This document shows, piece by piece, positions 42,394 to 51,410 of a DNA stretch of 61,458 nt (positions are counted from its first letter, which is position 1; the number at the start of each line of letters is the position of its first letter). Made by a program: the position numbers and the translations under genes. Location: contig CAJTQM010000005.1 of the NCBI GenBank assembly GCA_910578255.1, positions 1 to 61,458 of the forward strand, read 5' to 3'. The notes under the pieces are model-generated. The model was not told where the DNA came from and did no database searches. It was given only the letters and a program-made list of their open reading frames with translations. Source of the DNA: an uncultured Oscillospiraceae bacterium (GTDB lineage: Bacteria > Bacillota > Clostridia > Oscillospirales > Ruminococcaceae).

Positions 42394-45300
42394 ATGGCCT
42401 ATTTGCTGAACAACAAAAAAGTTTTTGGGATCATCATCGGCGTTCTGCTGGCGGTCATCACCCTCACCGTTACGGTGGTAGCGGTGGTGGTCAACACACC
42501 GGAAAAGGGACCGGCAGAGCAGACCAGCCAGAGCGACGCCGAGCCGTCTGAGGAAGAGCCGGAACAAGGCGAACCGCCGGTGGATCCGGGAGAGCAACCG
42601 GATCCCAATACACCGGACACGACGCCGGTGGTTTTCCACAGCCCGGATGAAATGCGGGGTGTGTGGCTGGTTCCCGGCACCGATTTTCTGACCAGCCTTG
42701 GAGACAGTTCCGCTACTGTTAAGGCGGCGGTGGACAAAGCGATTGCCGACGCGAAAAATCTGATGATGAATACCATTATCATCGACTCGGTTTACGGCGA
42801 TTATGTTCTGTACAAAAGCGGCACGGCGGCCAGCGTCCCCACCGATTTTGACCTGATGGAATACATCATCGCCAAATGCCGGGAGAACAATTTGTATGTA
42901 TACGCTACCTTTGACGTGCTGAAAATTCAGCAGGACGGCAAAAACATCCCAGCGGACAAGGTGGACGCGGCAGCGTTAAGTGCCATTGCCGAAAACGCCA
43001 AGGCTTTTGCGCAGAAATACGATCTGGACGGCGTTTTGCTGGACAATTACTACCTGTCCTCCTCCGGCAGCGGTACGGCATACGCTTCTTATTTGGGGAT
43101 CGGCGGCGGCATGGGCTTTGAAAATTATATGTACAGTTCCACCCAATCGGCCATGCAGACGGTGGTCGACGCCTTCCACCAGGGACGGCGCAGCATCCAG
43201 GTCGGACTTTTGTCCGACGCGGTATGGGCGAATAAGTCCACCAACGAGGCAGGATCGGATACCTCTGCCTCTTTCCAGGCGCTGACCAACGGCTATGCGG
43301 ATACCAAGAAATTTGTGGAAGAAGGATACTACGATTTTATCGCGGTAAAGGCGTTCGCTTCCCGAAACAATCAGGCTACGCCTTTTGCCACCGTTGTCAA
43401 GTGGTGGGCGGCGCTGGCACAGCAGAAAAATATCCCTCTGTATGCGGTGCAGGCCTCCAGCAAAGCGGTTTCCAACGAATCCGGCTGGACGAGCCCTACC
43501 GAGTTGACCGAGCAGGTGATGGCAGCCCGGGAGGTCGCCGGTTATAAGGGCAGCATGTTCGATTCCCTCGGGCGCTTAAAAGCGGATCCTCAGGGAAGCA
43601 CTGCTGCGCTGCAAAAGCTGTTTAACGAAGAGTTGGATGTGGAGTATTTTGCCACCAAGCTGGAAATTGCCAAACCGAAGGAAACGACCTTTACCACTTA
43701 TGAGCCGACCGTTGTGTTCAGCGGATCTTCCGACCCGTATTTCGACGCGATCTTTAACGGAGAAAAGCTGGATCGGGATGAAAACGGCTACTTCAGTCTG
43801 GAATTAGAGTTGAAGCCAGGGCTTAACACCTTTACCTTTAAGCACAAGGATCAATCGGTCACCTATAAAATTACTCGGGTGGTCAAGGTTTTGGAGAGCA
43901 TTTCGCCGCAGGGGAATCTGACAGTCAACGGCGGCACCGAGGTCACCGTTTCGGCGATGGCGTACAAGGATGCCAAGGTCACCGCTACGCTGGGCGGACA
44001 AACCATCCAGCTGACCCGGGATACGGCAGATGACGACTCCACCGATAAGGATACGAACTTTGTGAAATTCAGCGGGAAAATCACCGTCCCGGCGGGAACC
44101 TCTTCTGCCCAGAAACTGGGGAACGTCAACATTTCCGCCACCTGGAGCGGTGTGACCGACACCTTGCAGGGCGCTTATGTGACGGTCAATAAAAAGGTAC
44201 AGATCAGCGACGGCGTATTGGTGCAGGTGACCGCCGCACAGGCGGAAACCTTCCCGGACAGCACGCTGGACGATCTGTCTCAGCCGTCCTACTTCCCCAT
44301 TTGTAAGGGAAGTCTGGATTTTGTTGTCGGCGACGAGTTGATTTACAAAGAGGGCAGCAGTACCTATTCCTATTACAATCTGGCCTCCGGACGGCGGGTG
44401 TACTCTAAGGATATCGCCACGGTAGGTGGCTCGCTGGAACACAACGTCATCTCCGGCCTGCAGGTGGTCAGCGACAGCGGCCACACCTATGTCAAGTTAA
44501 AAATGTCGCAGAAGGCGGCGTACACCTTCCAGTACTCCTCCAGCGCGATTACCATTGATTTCCACTATACCGATGAGGTGCCGGACGATCTGAGTCTGTC
44601 GAAAAATCCGCTGTTCAGTTCCGCCACCTGGAACGGTAGCACCTTAAAACTGAAGCTGAAAAGCGGATTTTTGGGGTACAAGGCTTACTACGAGTCGGAT
44701 ACGGGGTATCTGGTGTTCCAGTGCAACAATCCGCCCGCTTCTATGAGCGCGGCCAGGATTGTCATTGACCCCGGTCACTGCAATACCGATCCGGGCGCTT
44801 TGGGATTCCGCGAGGATTACAACGAGTACGAGGTAAACCTGGCCATTTCCAAATACCTCAAGGCGGAGTTAGAGGCGATGGGCGCCTACGTTTACATGAA
44901 CAATACGACCAACGGCAAAGTTGAGTTGTGGACGCGTTTGGGCAACGGCAAAAGCGCCGATCCGCATGTTCTGATCAGCGTACACGCCAATTCCGCAACC
45001 AGTGCTTCGGCCAGCGGATCGGAGGCGTACTACTTCAACGCGTTCTCCAGCGATTTCGCCGCCAAGGCCAGTTCCGCTACAGCCAGCGCGCTGGGTACCG
45101 GGAACCGAGGCGCCAAATTCGGTCGGTTCTATATGACCCGCGACAGTGAGTTCCCGGCTATTTTGTTGGAGACCGGCTTTGTTTCCAACAAGGATGAGTA
45201 TGCGAAGCTGATCAATCCTGAGAAGCAGAAATCGATTGCGTCTTCGGTGGCGTCGTCGATCAAATCCTTCCTGTCCTCTGTAGGAATGGGTAATGTGGCC

Positions 45301-46230
45301 ACCGGCACCCAGTCGGTGGGCGATATGGAGGGCGGCTCCGCTGTGGCAGTGAGCGGTATTTCGCTGGATCAGACCAAAGCGACCATCAAAGCGGGTGAAA
45401 CACTGACGCTGAAGGCGACGATCAAGCCGGAAAACGCAACCAATAAGCAGGTCAGCTGGACCAGTTCGGATGAATCGGTAGCGACAGTTGACGAAAACGG
45501 CGTAGTCACCGGCAAAAAGGACGGCGGTACAGCCACCATCACCGCGACGACGGCTGACGGGAAAAAGACCGCCGAATGTAAGGTTACAGTCAAGGGAGTA
45601 GTAGCGTCGGTCGCGCTTGACAAGGCCGAGTTGACCTTGACGGCGGGCGATACATACGAGTTGAAGCCTACCCTGACGGGGGCAAGCGGTGTGATCACCT
45701 ATTCCTGGAGTTCCGATAATGAGTCGGTGGCCACGGTTAATAAAAGCGGAAAGGTGACGGCTAAGAAGGAAGGAACTGCCAAAATTACCGTGAATGCAAG
45801 CAACGGGGTTTCCGCTACCTGTACGGTGAAGGTATCCGCCAGCACATCCAGTTCCTCTGGGTCTTCCAGTTCGTCCGGTTCCTCCAGTAGCACACCCAGT
45901 TCTTCCAGCAGCCAGAACAGCATCAGTTCTTCCTCTTCCAGCATTTCTTTGGCGCCGGCGGCGAACAAAATTGTTCCGGACAATGAGCAAGTTTCCATTG
46001 AAAAAGGAACCAGCAAACAGCTGTTCTACACGGTCCTGCCGGATAGCGCGGCCAGACCGAAGGTCACTTTTAAAAGCAGCGACACTGAGGTGGTGACCGT
46101 ATCGGAAGACGGTACAATTGTGGGTAAAACAGAAGGGAAAGCAAAAATCACGCTGACGGCGGAGGACGGCTCAACCTGTGAATGGTCGATCACTGTTAAA
46201 AATAAGAGTGCCGCCGGCATCTTGGGTTAA
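42394..46230 (+). CDS. Giant surface protein: GHL domain + N-acetylmuramoyl-L-alanine amidase + Ig-like repeats
   Basis: 1278 residues. A membrane anchor at about 10-32 is followed by a Pro/Glu linker (35-75), then a GHL/DUF4015-type barrel (about 84-410: MRGVWLVPGTDFLTSLG, YDLDGVLLDNYYLSSSG). Beta-rich domains occupy about 425-780. Amidase_3 follows (about 786-960) with zinc residues in VIDPGHCNTDPG, NEYEVN, ISVHAN and the catalytic Glu in LLETGF. Two bacterial Ig-like group 2 repeats (about 983-1149), a Ser-rich linker and a third Ig-like repeat (about 1188-1272) complete it. No LPXTG is seen. It probably cleaves the peptidoglycan stem peptide from MurNAc while the barrel handles a glycan. 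Confidence 0.93.
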   Translation: MAYLLNNKKVFGIIIGVLLAVITLTVTVVAVVVNTPEKGPAEQTSQSDAEPSEEEPEQGEPPVDPGEQPDPNTPDTTPVVFHSPDEMRGVWLVPGTDFLTSLGDSSATVKAAVDKAIADAKNLMMNTIIIDSVYGDYVLYKSGTAASVPTDFDLMEYIIAKCRENNLYVYATFDVLKIQQDGKNIPADKVDAAALSAIAENAKAFAQKYDLDGVLLDNYYLSSSGSGTAYASYLGIGGGMGFENYMYSSTQSAMQTVVDAFHQGRRSIQVGLLSDAVWANKSTNEAGSDTSASFQALTNGYADTKKFVEEGYYDFIAVKAFASRNNQATPFATVVKWWAALAQQKNIPLYAVQASSKAVSNESGWTSPTELTEQVMAAREVAGYKGSMFDSLGRLKADPQGSTAALQKLFNEELDVEYFATKLEIAKPKETTFTTYEPTVVFSGSSDPYFDAIFNGEKLDRDENGYFSLELELKPGLNTFTFKHKDQSVTYKITRVVKVLESISPQGNLTVNGGTEVTVSAMAYKDAKVTATLGGQTIQLTRDTADDDSTDKDTNFVKFSGKITVPAGTSSAQKLGNVNISATWSGVTDTLQGAYVTVNKKVQISDGVLVQVTAAQAETFPDSTLDDLSQPSYFPICKGSLDFVVGDELIYKEGSSTYSYYNLASGRRVYSKDIATVGGSLEHNVISGLQVVSDSGHTYVKLKMSQKAAYTFQYSSSAITIDFHYTDEVPDDLSLSKNPLFSSATWNGSTLKLKLKSGFLGYKAYYESDTGYLVFQCNNPPASMSAARIVIDPGHCNTDPGALGFREDYNEYEVNLAISKYLKAELEAMGAYVYMNNTTNGKVELWTRLGNGKSADPHVLISVHANSATSASASGSEAYYFNAFSSDFAAKASSATASALGTGNRGAKFGRFYMTRDSEFPAILLETGFVSNKDEYAKLINPEKQKSIASSVASSIKSFLSSVGMGNVATGTQSVGDMEGGSAVAVSGISLDQTKATIKAGETLTLKATIKPENATNKQVSWTSSDESVATVDENGVVTGKKDGGTATITATTADGKKTAECKVTVKGVVASVALDKAELTLTAGDTYELKPTLTGASGVITYSWSSDNESVATVNKSGKVTAKKEGTAKITVNASNGVSATCTVKVSASTSSSSGSSSSSGSSSSTPSSSSSQNSISSSSSSISLAPAANKIVPDNEQVSIEKGTSKQLFYTVLPDSAARPKVTFKSSDTEVVTVSEDGTIVGKTEGKAKITLTAEDGSTCEWSITVKNKSAAGILG

Positions 46231-46258
46231 AATTGCGCATTTTCTAATGAAATAGAGC

Positions 46259-46303
46259 CAGTAAGGGATCCTTTCCGCAGAAAGGGTCCCTTACTGCATT
46301 TTG
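46259..46303 (+). terminator. Terminator after the amidase gene
   Basis: CAGTAAGGGA (46259-46268) pairs with TCCCTTACTG (46287-46296), with further GG/CC pairing, followed by CATTTTG. Confidence 0.65.
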
Positions 46304-46347
46304 TAAAGCTTATGAAAGTGAGGGGGAAAACCTTCCGGCTGCTTTTC

Positions 46348-46376
46348 GTATATTTTGTCCGCTTTTTGCATAGTAT
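46348..46376 (+). promoter_or_regulatory. Sigma-E-like (mother-cell) promoter
   Basis: GTATATT (46348-46354), 14 bp, CATAGTAT (46369-46376), compared with the sigma-E consensus KMATATT-N14-CATACAAT: 6 of 7 and 6 of 8 matches at correct spacing. It is 31 bp before the M23 gene, which with its neighbour resembles spoIVFAB, a sigma-E operon in Bacillus. Confidence 0.55.
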
Positions 46377-46406
46377 AGCCCAGGAAAAGAAAACGGAGGC
46401 AGAAGC

Positions 46407-47363
46407 ATGGCGGATCGTCGGGATTATGACCGGTACAGGGGAAGCGGCGCGTACCGGGCCGAGACTTATTACAGAAGAGAACAATCCCCAAAAGGGCCGG
46501 GCAGATCCATACTGCCCTATCAGCTTGTGGTTTGCAGCCTTCTGCTTTTGTGTCTTTTGGGTGGATGGCTGTTTAATGCCCAGTGGTTTCACGCGGGCAA
46601 GCAGATGCTGTTGGAGCAAATAGACGCCGAAGACAAAACGGCGCAGGTTCAGGCGATGCTGTCGGGCTTTTGGCGGCAAAAGGATAAAAAGAATCCGGCT
46701 GAGAATGGGGAGTCGAGCGCGGCGCAGTCCCAGCCGGATGAAGGCGGCGAAGATACGACGTCCCAAAAATTGGAGGAACTGCGCCGCTACATTGAGCAAT
46801 ACGGTGGAGAAAAAGAGCCGCCGCTCGCCGCTGAGCCGGCGGGTATGGGCGGCTATCTGCCGGTTGCCGCGTTGGGAACCGATACCGGCAGGTATCCTGC
46901 GCCGGAAGGTTGTCTTTTATCGCCGGTGGCGGTGAGCGCCAAGCCGCTGCTGCCCTTAAAAAGCGCGTTGGTGACCAGCATTTTCGGGTACCGGCTGCAC
47001 CCCATTACCGAGGAGTTGGATTTTCATACGGGACTTGATTTGGCGGCGGACCCGGGGACGCGCATCTGCGCCGCATGGCCTGGCACGGTGGAGGAGACGG
47101 GGTGGTCGGATATCTATGGAAACTACGCGCTCGTCAGCCACGGCGGTGGGCTGGCGACTTTTTATGCCCACTGCGACTCGATCGCGGTAAAAGAGGGAAC
47201 GGTGCTGCGGCAAGGAGAATTGATCGGCTATGTGGGCGAGACCGGGTGGGCCACCGGCCCCCATCTGCATTGGGAGATTCGGGTAAACGGACTGCGGGTC
47301 GATCCTGCCTGGATTTTGGGCTCCCGGCAGGCGGTGGAGGAAGACGGTCGTGCAAAGCGGTAG
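46407..47363 (+). CDS. M23-domain membrane protein, SpoIVFA-like
   Basis: A 318-residue bitopic protein: basic/Tyr-rich cytoplasmic N-terminus, TM at about 39-58 (LVVCSLLLLCLLGGWLF), an acidic linker and a C-terminal LytM/M23 fold. In B. subtilis, SpoIVFA holds SpoIVFB in the outer forespore membrane and its M23 fold is degenerate. Here the metal motifs look intact: FHTGLDLA (H-x3-D) and GPHLHWEIRVNG (HLH), so endopeptidase activity is possible. It overlaps the M50 gene by 14 bp and follows a sigma-E-like promoter. SpoIIQ is an alternative but would not pair with an M50 gene. Confidence 0.8.
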   Translation: MADRRDYDRYRGSGAYRAETYYRREQSPKGPGRSILPYQLVVCSLLLLCLLGGWLFNAQWFHAGKQMLLEQIDAEDKTAQVQAMLSGFWRQKDKKNPAENGESSAAQSQPDEGGEDTTSQKLEELRRYIEQYGGEKEPPLAAEPAGMGGYLPVAALGTDTGRYPAPEGCLLSPVAVSAKPLLPLKSALVTSIFGYRLHPITEELDFHTGLDLAADPGTRICAAWPGTVEETGWSDIYGNYALVSHGGGLATFYAHCDSIAVKEGTVLRQGELIGYVGETGWATGPHLHWEIRVNGLRVDPAWILGSRQAVEEDGRAKR

Positions 47364-47931
47364 GAGAAAGCCTACGATTTCCATCTCGGTGCCCTTTTTG
47401 TGCGGACTGATCCTTTTTTTGCTTTTTGACCGGACCGGTCTGGGCGGACAAATGGTGTTGGCCGCCCTTGTCCACGAATTAGGGCATCTGGTCGCCATGG
47501 CGGCACTGGGAGAACAGCCCCAGTCCATTGTGTTCGGCGGTTTTGGCGTTCGGATGGAACGGCGGCGGGGAACGCGGCTGCCGTATCAAAAGGAAATTTG
47601 GATCTACGGGGCGGGGCCGGCGGTGAATCTATTGGTGGCGCTGCTGTTTTTTTCCTACCCCAAAATCCGCCGGGTACATCTGTTGCTAGGACTTTTTAAC
47701 CTGCTGCCCATGGGCGTTTTGGACGGCGGGCAGATTCTTCGATGTATTTTGCAAAAGAAGATGGAGATGGCCCGGGGGGACTTTTGGCGGCGGAGCATTT
47801 CTTTGTGCTGCGGGTCTCTGCTGATTGTTTCGGCTGTCGCCGTATTTTTGTCAAGCGGCTACAACGCGTCGCTTTTAAGCACCTCTGTTTATCTGATGTG
47901 GCTGCTGATTGCCGGAAACGACGAGGTTTAA
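47350..47931 (+). CDS. spoIVFB: SpoIVFB-like site-2 (M50) intramembrane protease
   Basis: A 193-residue polytopic protease that in Bacillus cleaves pro-sigma-K in the mother cell. The zinc motif HELGH is at about 42-46 in LAALVHELGHLVAMAALG, and the second site is LLPMGVLDGGQILR, providing the third ligand (LDGG). There is no C-terminal CBS domain, so it is shorter than the Bacillus protein. GTG 47350 has GGAGGAAG upstream, inside the M23 gene. Without a sigma-K gene in view the substrate is inference. Confidence 0.82.
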   Translation: MQSGRRKPTISISVPFLCGLILFLLFDRTGLGGQMVLAALVHELGHLVAMAALGEQPQSIVFGGFGVRMERRRGTRLPYQKEIWIYGAGPAVNLLVALLFFSYPKIRRVHLLLGLFNLLPMGVLDGGQILRCILQKKMEMARGDFWRRSISLCCGSLLIVSAVAVFLSSGYNASLLSTSVYLMWLLIAGNDEV

Positions 47932-47970
47932 AGACAGTATCCCTTTTGCCGGGATGTTGGGCGGCACCAA

Positions 47971-48012
47971 AAGAAGGGCGTTTCCTTTTTTAAAGGAAAC
48001 GCCCTTCTTAAT
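47971..48012. terminator. Bidirectional terminator
   Basis: A perfect 18-bp stem, AAGAAGGGCGTTTCCTTT (47971-47988) with its complement (47992-48009), has a 3-nt loop and A/T tracts on both sides. It serves the convergent spoIVFB-like and small membrane-protein genes. Confidence 0.9.
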
Positions 48013-48027
48013 TCGCACGAAAAATTT

Positions 48028-48249
48028 TTATTCGTCCTGGGACTTATTGGACCCGGCGTTTTTCTCAAGCTTTAAAAGAATCGCTCCGGTGCAGGTGACA
48101 AGGACGACGCAAAGATACAAGCAGATCCCCAAAACGGTAGCAGAGCCGTAATCCATGCCGTTAAAAAGACTGCCGATCCACGAAGAGACAAACAGACCGC
48201 CGACGGCCACGGCGATTCCCGCCAAAACAAACTGCCAAAGCTTTTCCAT
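48028..48249 (-). CDS. Small two-helix membrane protein
   Basis: 73 residues with two hydrophobic segments (about 5-25, FVLAGIAVAVGGLFVSSWIG, and 36-57, TVLGICLYLCVVLVTCTGAILL) and a charged tail (KLEKNAGSNKSQDE). Start ATG 48249 follows GGAGGGAAG on the minus strand; the longer frame from 48315 lacks a ribosome site. The family is not recognised and there is no operon partner. Confidence 0.7.
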   Translation of the reverse strand: MEKLWQFVLAGIAVAVGGLFVSSWIGSLFNGMDYGSATVLGICLYLCVVLVTCTGAILLKLEKNAGSNKSQDE

Positions 48250-48564
48250 CTGGCTTCCCTCCTGCAAACTGTAATGAACCGTTTTTATTATACTGCACAT
48301 TTTGGGGCTGCGCAACTTACTTTGGAAAAACGGACCGGACTTTATTGGGCGGCGGCTTGCAAAACGGATTTATCGTTGCATTCCACGCGCAAGTTAGATA
48401 TAATAAAAAACACGGGAAAAGCTTTGTAGGGATATGGAAACGGGGGAAAATCCTCTGTCGAAAACCGACATTTCACAAAAGGCTTTTAAAGCAATATATA
48501 AACCCAAAGCGTGATACAATACAACTGCGTGAGCGCACAGTTTTTGTGACAGGGGAGATCGCAC
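48250..48564. other. Intergenic region before the methyltransferase pseudogene
   Basis: A 315-bp AT-rich gap. It holds the ribosome site of the minus-strand gene and a plus-strand promoter, TTGCAT (48376-48381), 17 bp, TATAAT (48399-48404). A roughly 150-nt leader with no visible gene follows. AGGGGAG at 48551-48557 precedes the pseudogene. Confidence 0.5.
48376..48404 (+). promoter_or_regulatory. Promoter upstream of the methyltransferase pseudogene
   Basis: TTGCAT, 17 bp, perfect TATAAT, reading toward the broken methyltransferase gene about 160 bp downstream. Confidence 0.55.
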
Positions 48565-49493
48565 ATCGATTACAGCAGAAAAATATCGGAGCGTTTATGG
48601 AATCTGCCGGATAAGGGGGAACTTGAAAGCCGCCGCGAAGAAACCTTTATAGATGATATTGTCCAAAAAAGCCACATTGAAAAGGAACTGCTTTCCAGCC
48701 TCAAAGGGATCGAAACCGTATTTGACGGCGGCGCGGGCTGCGGCAGATTTTCGATACTCCTGGCTAAATGCGGCTGTCGGGTAACACATTTTGACATTTC
48801 TCAGCCTATGATTGATAAAGCGAAGGAATTGGCAAAAAAAGCCGGCGTTTTACACAATATAACATTTATAAAGGGTGCGTTGGAGGATTTAAGCGCTTTT
48901 AATAGCCAGTCCTTGACATGGTGATTTCCTTTGACGCACCGATTTCGTATACTTATCCGAACCAGAATCAGGTGATTGGCGAACTTGTGCGCATAGCGAA
49001 AAAACGCATTCTCTTAAGTGTGTCAAGTCGTTTAGGATCCCTGCCGTATCTTGCGAACCCATTGCAGAAAAACCAGTTTATCCTGGATGAAAACTGCGGC
49101 GATCCTTGGGTGAAGTGGTGTGTTGCCAATAAAAAGAAAGCCGTTGATTCTTTTTCCTTTGAGAAAGACGCTTTGGAAAAATTTATGTCACAGGGGCTTA
49201 TAGGCGGGGAAAAAGAAATTGCCGAGTATGAACAGGGAAAAGCGCCGTGGTGCATTACTTATGCCTTTATGCCGGATGAACTTTACGCCATACTAAAGGA
49301 ATTTGGGGTAAAAAATATTAAGCTGGCAGGGCCCGGCGCGTATGCAAGGACTATTCCAAATGAGTTGCTGGTAAAAATTATGAGAGATCCAAAGCAGCGC
49401 GCGGCGTTTCTGGATTTTTGTTATCAGTACGATGCCAATCCGTTTGTCTGCGGTATGGGCAAAGACAACCTGCTGGCACGAGGCGATTTGTAG
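48565..49493 (+). pseudogene. Frameshifted class I SAM-dependent methyltransferase
   Basis: Two frames join into one methyltransferase. The first (to TGA at 48922-48924) reads DYSRKISERLWNLPDKGELESRREETFIDD, then the SAM motif VFDGGAGCGRFSILLAKCGCRVTHFDIS, and ends NSQS-LTW. The second continues DMVISFDAPISYTYPNQNQVIGELVRIAKKRILLSVSSR and runs to 49493. A single lost base at about 48913-48914 explains the shift. The expected start position, 7 nt after AGGGGAG, is ATC (48565-48567) rather than ATG, suggesting a second lesion; GTG/TTG alternatives are absent nearby. The sequence is AT-rich and unlike its neighbours. A sequencing error could explain the frameshift but not so easily the start codon. 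Confidence 0.75.
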
Positions 49494-49577
49494 TTTTCTG
49501 CGTATTATGACGGTTTTCGTCTATCAAAGCAATAAAAAAATCGAAACAGAAAAAATCAAATGGACAGGAGAAACGGT

Positions 49578-51410
49578 ATGAATCCCCAGCTGGAAAAGAT
49601 TTTTATGAAGGTGCAGAAGCCCGGACGGTATACCGGCGGAGAACTTAACAGCGTAGTAAAGGACCCTGCCAAGGTGGATTTTCGCTTTGCCTTTTGCTTT
49701 CCGGATCTGTATGAGGTGGGCATGTCCCATCTGGGAATGAAGATTCTGTATTCCTTATACAACCGGGAAGCGAATATGTGGTGCGAGCGGGTCTTTGCGC
49801 CGGACGCGGATATGGAGGCGCTGATGCGCAAAAACCATATCCCGCTTTTTGGATTGGAAAGCCGCGATCCCATCAAGGATTTTGATATGGTGGGCTTTAC
49901 GCTACAATATGAAATGTCCTACACGGCGGTTCTCAACATGCTGGACCTGGCGGGAATCCCGCTGCACAGTGACCAGAGGACAAGCCTTGCGCCGATGGTG
50001 GTCGCAGGCGGTCCCTGCGCCTGCAACCCGGAACCGCTGGCGGATTTTATCGATCTGTTTGTTTTGGGCGAAGGGGAAGAGGTCAATTTGGAACTGGCCC
50101 AGCTGTTTTTGCAGGCCAAAAGGGAAGGGTGGAACCGGGCGGAATATCTTCGTCGCGCCGCCCAAATAGAAGGGGTTTATGTCCCGTCCCTTTACGATGT
50201 GACCTATCGAGAGGATGGGACCATTCGCGCCGTGACCCCTCGGGAGGGCGCGCCGGCAGTGGTGAAAAAGCGGATTGTAAAAGATCTGGACAAGGTCTTT
50301 TTTCCCGACAGTTTTGTGGTGCCGTTTTTAGAGACGGTCCACGACCGGGCGGTGATCGAGTTGTTTCGCGGCTGCATCCGCGGCTGCCGGTTCTGCCAAG
50401 CCGGGTTTATTTACCGGCCGTTTCGGGAGAAGAACGCCGGAACTTTGAATCAGAACGGGCGGTGTCTATGCGAATCCACCGGGTACGACGAGATTTCCCT
50501 TTCTTCCCTGTCGACCAGCGACTATTCCCAGCTGGAGGGGCTTTTGGAGGAAATGCTGCCCTGGACAGAGAAGGAAAAGGTCAATCTTTCGCTGCCGTCT
50601 TTGCGGATTGACAATTTTTCCCCCAGCCTCATGGAAAAGATCACCCGGGTGCGCAAAAGCGGGCTGACCTTTGCGCCGGAGGCTGGGACCCAGCGGCTGC
50701 GGGACGTCATCAACAAAAATGTCACCGAAGAGGAGGTTCTTTCCACCTGCCGGACCGCTTTTGAGGGGGGCTATACATCGGTAAAGCTGTACTTTATGAT
50801 GGGACTGCCCACCGAGACCAAGGAGGACATCGAAGGGGTGGTGGATCTGGCCCAGAAGGTGGTGGACCTATTCTACAGCCTGCCGGACAAGCCCAAGGGG
50901 AAGGGAGTCAATGTGACAATCAGCCTGGCCTGCTTTGTGCCCAAGCCCTTTACCCCCTTTCAGTTTGAGCCACAGGACACGGAAGAGATGCTGCGGGAAA
51001 AACAGCGGCATATGATCGGCTATAACCGAAGCAAAAAAATCCGGATCAATTACCACGAATCCAAGACCAGCTTTTTAGAGGCGGTGCTGGCCCGGGGAGA
51101 CCGCCGGCTGTGCGCCGTGGTGGAGGACGCGTGGAAAAACGGCTGCAAGCTGGACGGCTGGACCGAGCACTTTAACTACGACGCGTGGATGGCCGCCTTT
51201 GAGAAAAACGGAATCAACGGTGCTTTCTACGCCAATCGGACCCGGTCTTATGACGAGGTTACGCCGTGGGATCATCTGGATTTCGGCGTCAGCAAAGGGT
51301 TTCTCGTCCGGGAAAATCAAAAGGCCCACGAGGACGCGCCGACCCCCAACTGCCGGGAAAAGTGTTCCGGCTGCGGGGCCAACTGCCTGATTGGAAGGAG
51401 CTGCTTTTGA
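49578..51410 (+). CDS. B12-binding-domain radical SAM protein (TIGR03960 family)
   Basis: A 610-residue radical SAM enzyme of the family found with TIGR03936 and ribosomal genes; the reaction is unestablished, RNA or ribosome modification being a common guess. The N-terminal half is a cobalamin-domain-like Rossmann fold (about 20-170). The cluster motif is ELFRGCIRGCRFCQAGF (C-x3-C-x2-C, about 260-270), followed by a TIM-barrel (LSLPSLRIDNFSPSLMEKI, AGTQRLRDVINK). The C-terminus is Cys-rich (CREKCSGCGANC). ATG 49578 follows CAGGAG; a start at 49560 lies inside that site. The stop overlaps the next start. Confidence 0.92.
   Translation: MNPQLEKIFMKVQKPGRYTGGELNSVVKDPAKVDFRFAFCFPDLYEVGMSHLGMKILYSLYNREANMWCERVFAPDADMEALMRKNHIPLFGLESRDPIKDFDMVGFTLQYEMSYTAVLNMLDLAGIPLHSDQRTSLAPMVVAGGPCACNPEPLADFIDLFVLGEGEEVNLELAQLFLQAKREGWNRAEYLRRAAQIEGVYVPSLYDVTYREDGTIRAVTPREGAPAVVKKRIVKDLDKVFFPDSFVVPFLETVHDRAVIELFRGCIRGCRFCQAGFIYRPFREKNAGTLNQNGRCLCESTGYDEISLSSLSTSDYSQLEGLLEEMLPWTEKEKVNLSLPSLRIDNFSPSLMEKITRVRKSGLTFAPEAGTQRLRDVINKNVTEEEVLSTCRTAFEGGYTSVKLYFMMGLPTETKEDIEGVVDLAQKVVDLFYSLPDKPKGKGVNVTISLACFVPKPFTPFQFEPQDTEEMLREKQRHMIGYNRSKKIRINYHESKTSFLEAVLARGDRRLCAVVEDAWKNGCKLDGWTEHFNYDAWMAAFEKNGINGAFYANRTRSYDEVTPWDHLDFGVSKGFLVRENQKAHEDAPTPNCREKCSGCGANCLIGRSCF

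Noticed and set aside
44869..45990. 373-codon minus-strand frame over the amidase gene
   Set aside because: Antisense reading of the Ser-rich and Ig-like repeats; Gly/Arg repeats are a by-product.
48345..48614. 89-codon frame before the methyltransferase pseudogene
   Set aside because: It spans the promoter and leader, has no ribosome site, and is out of frame with the methyltransferase.
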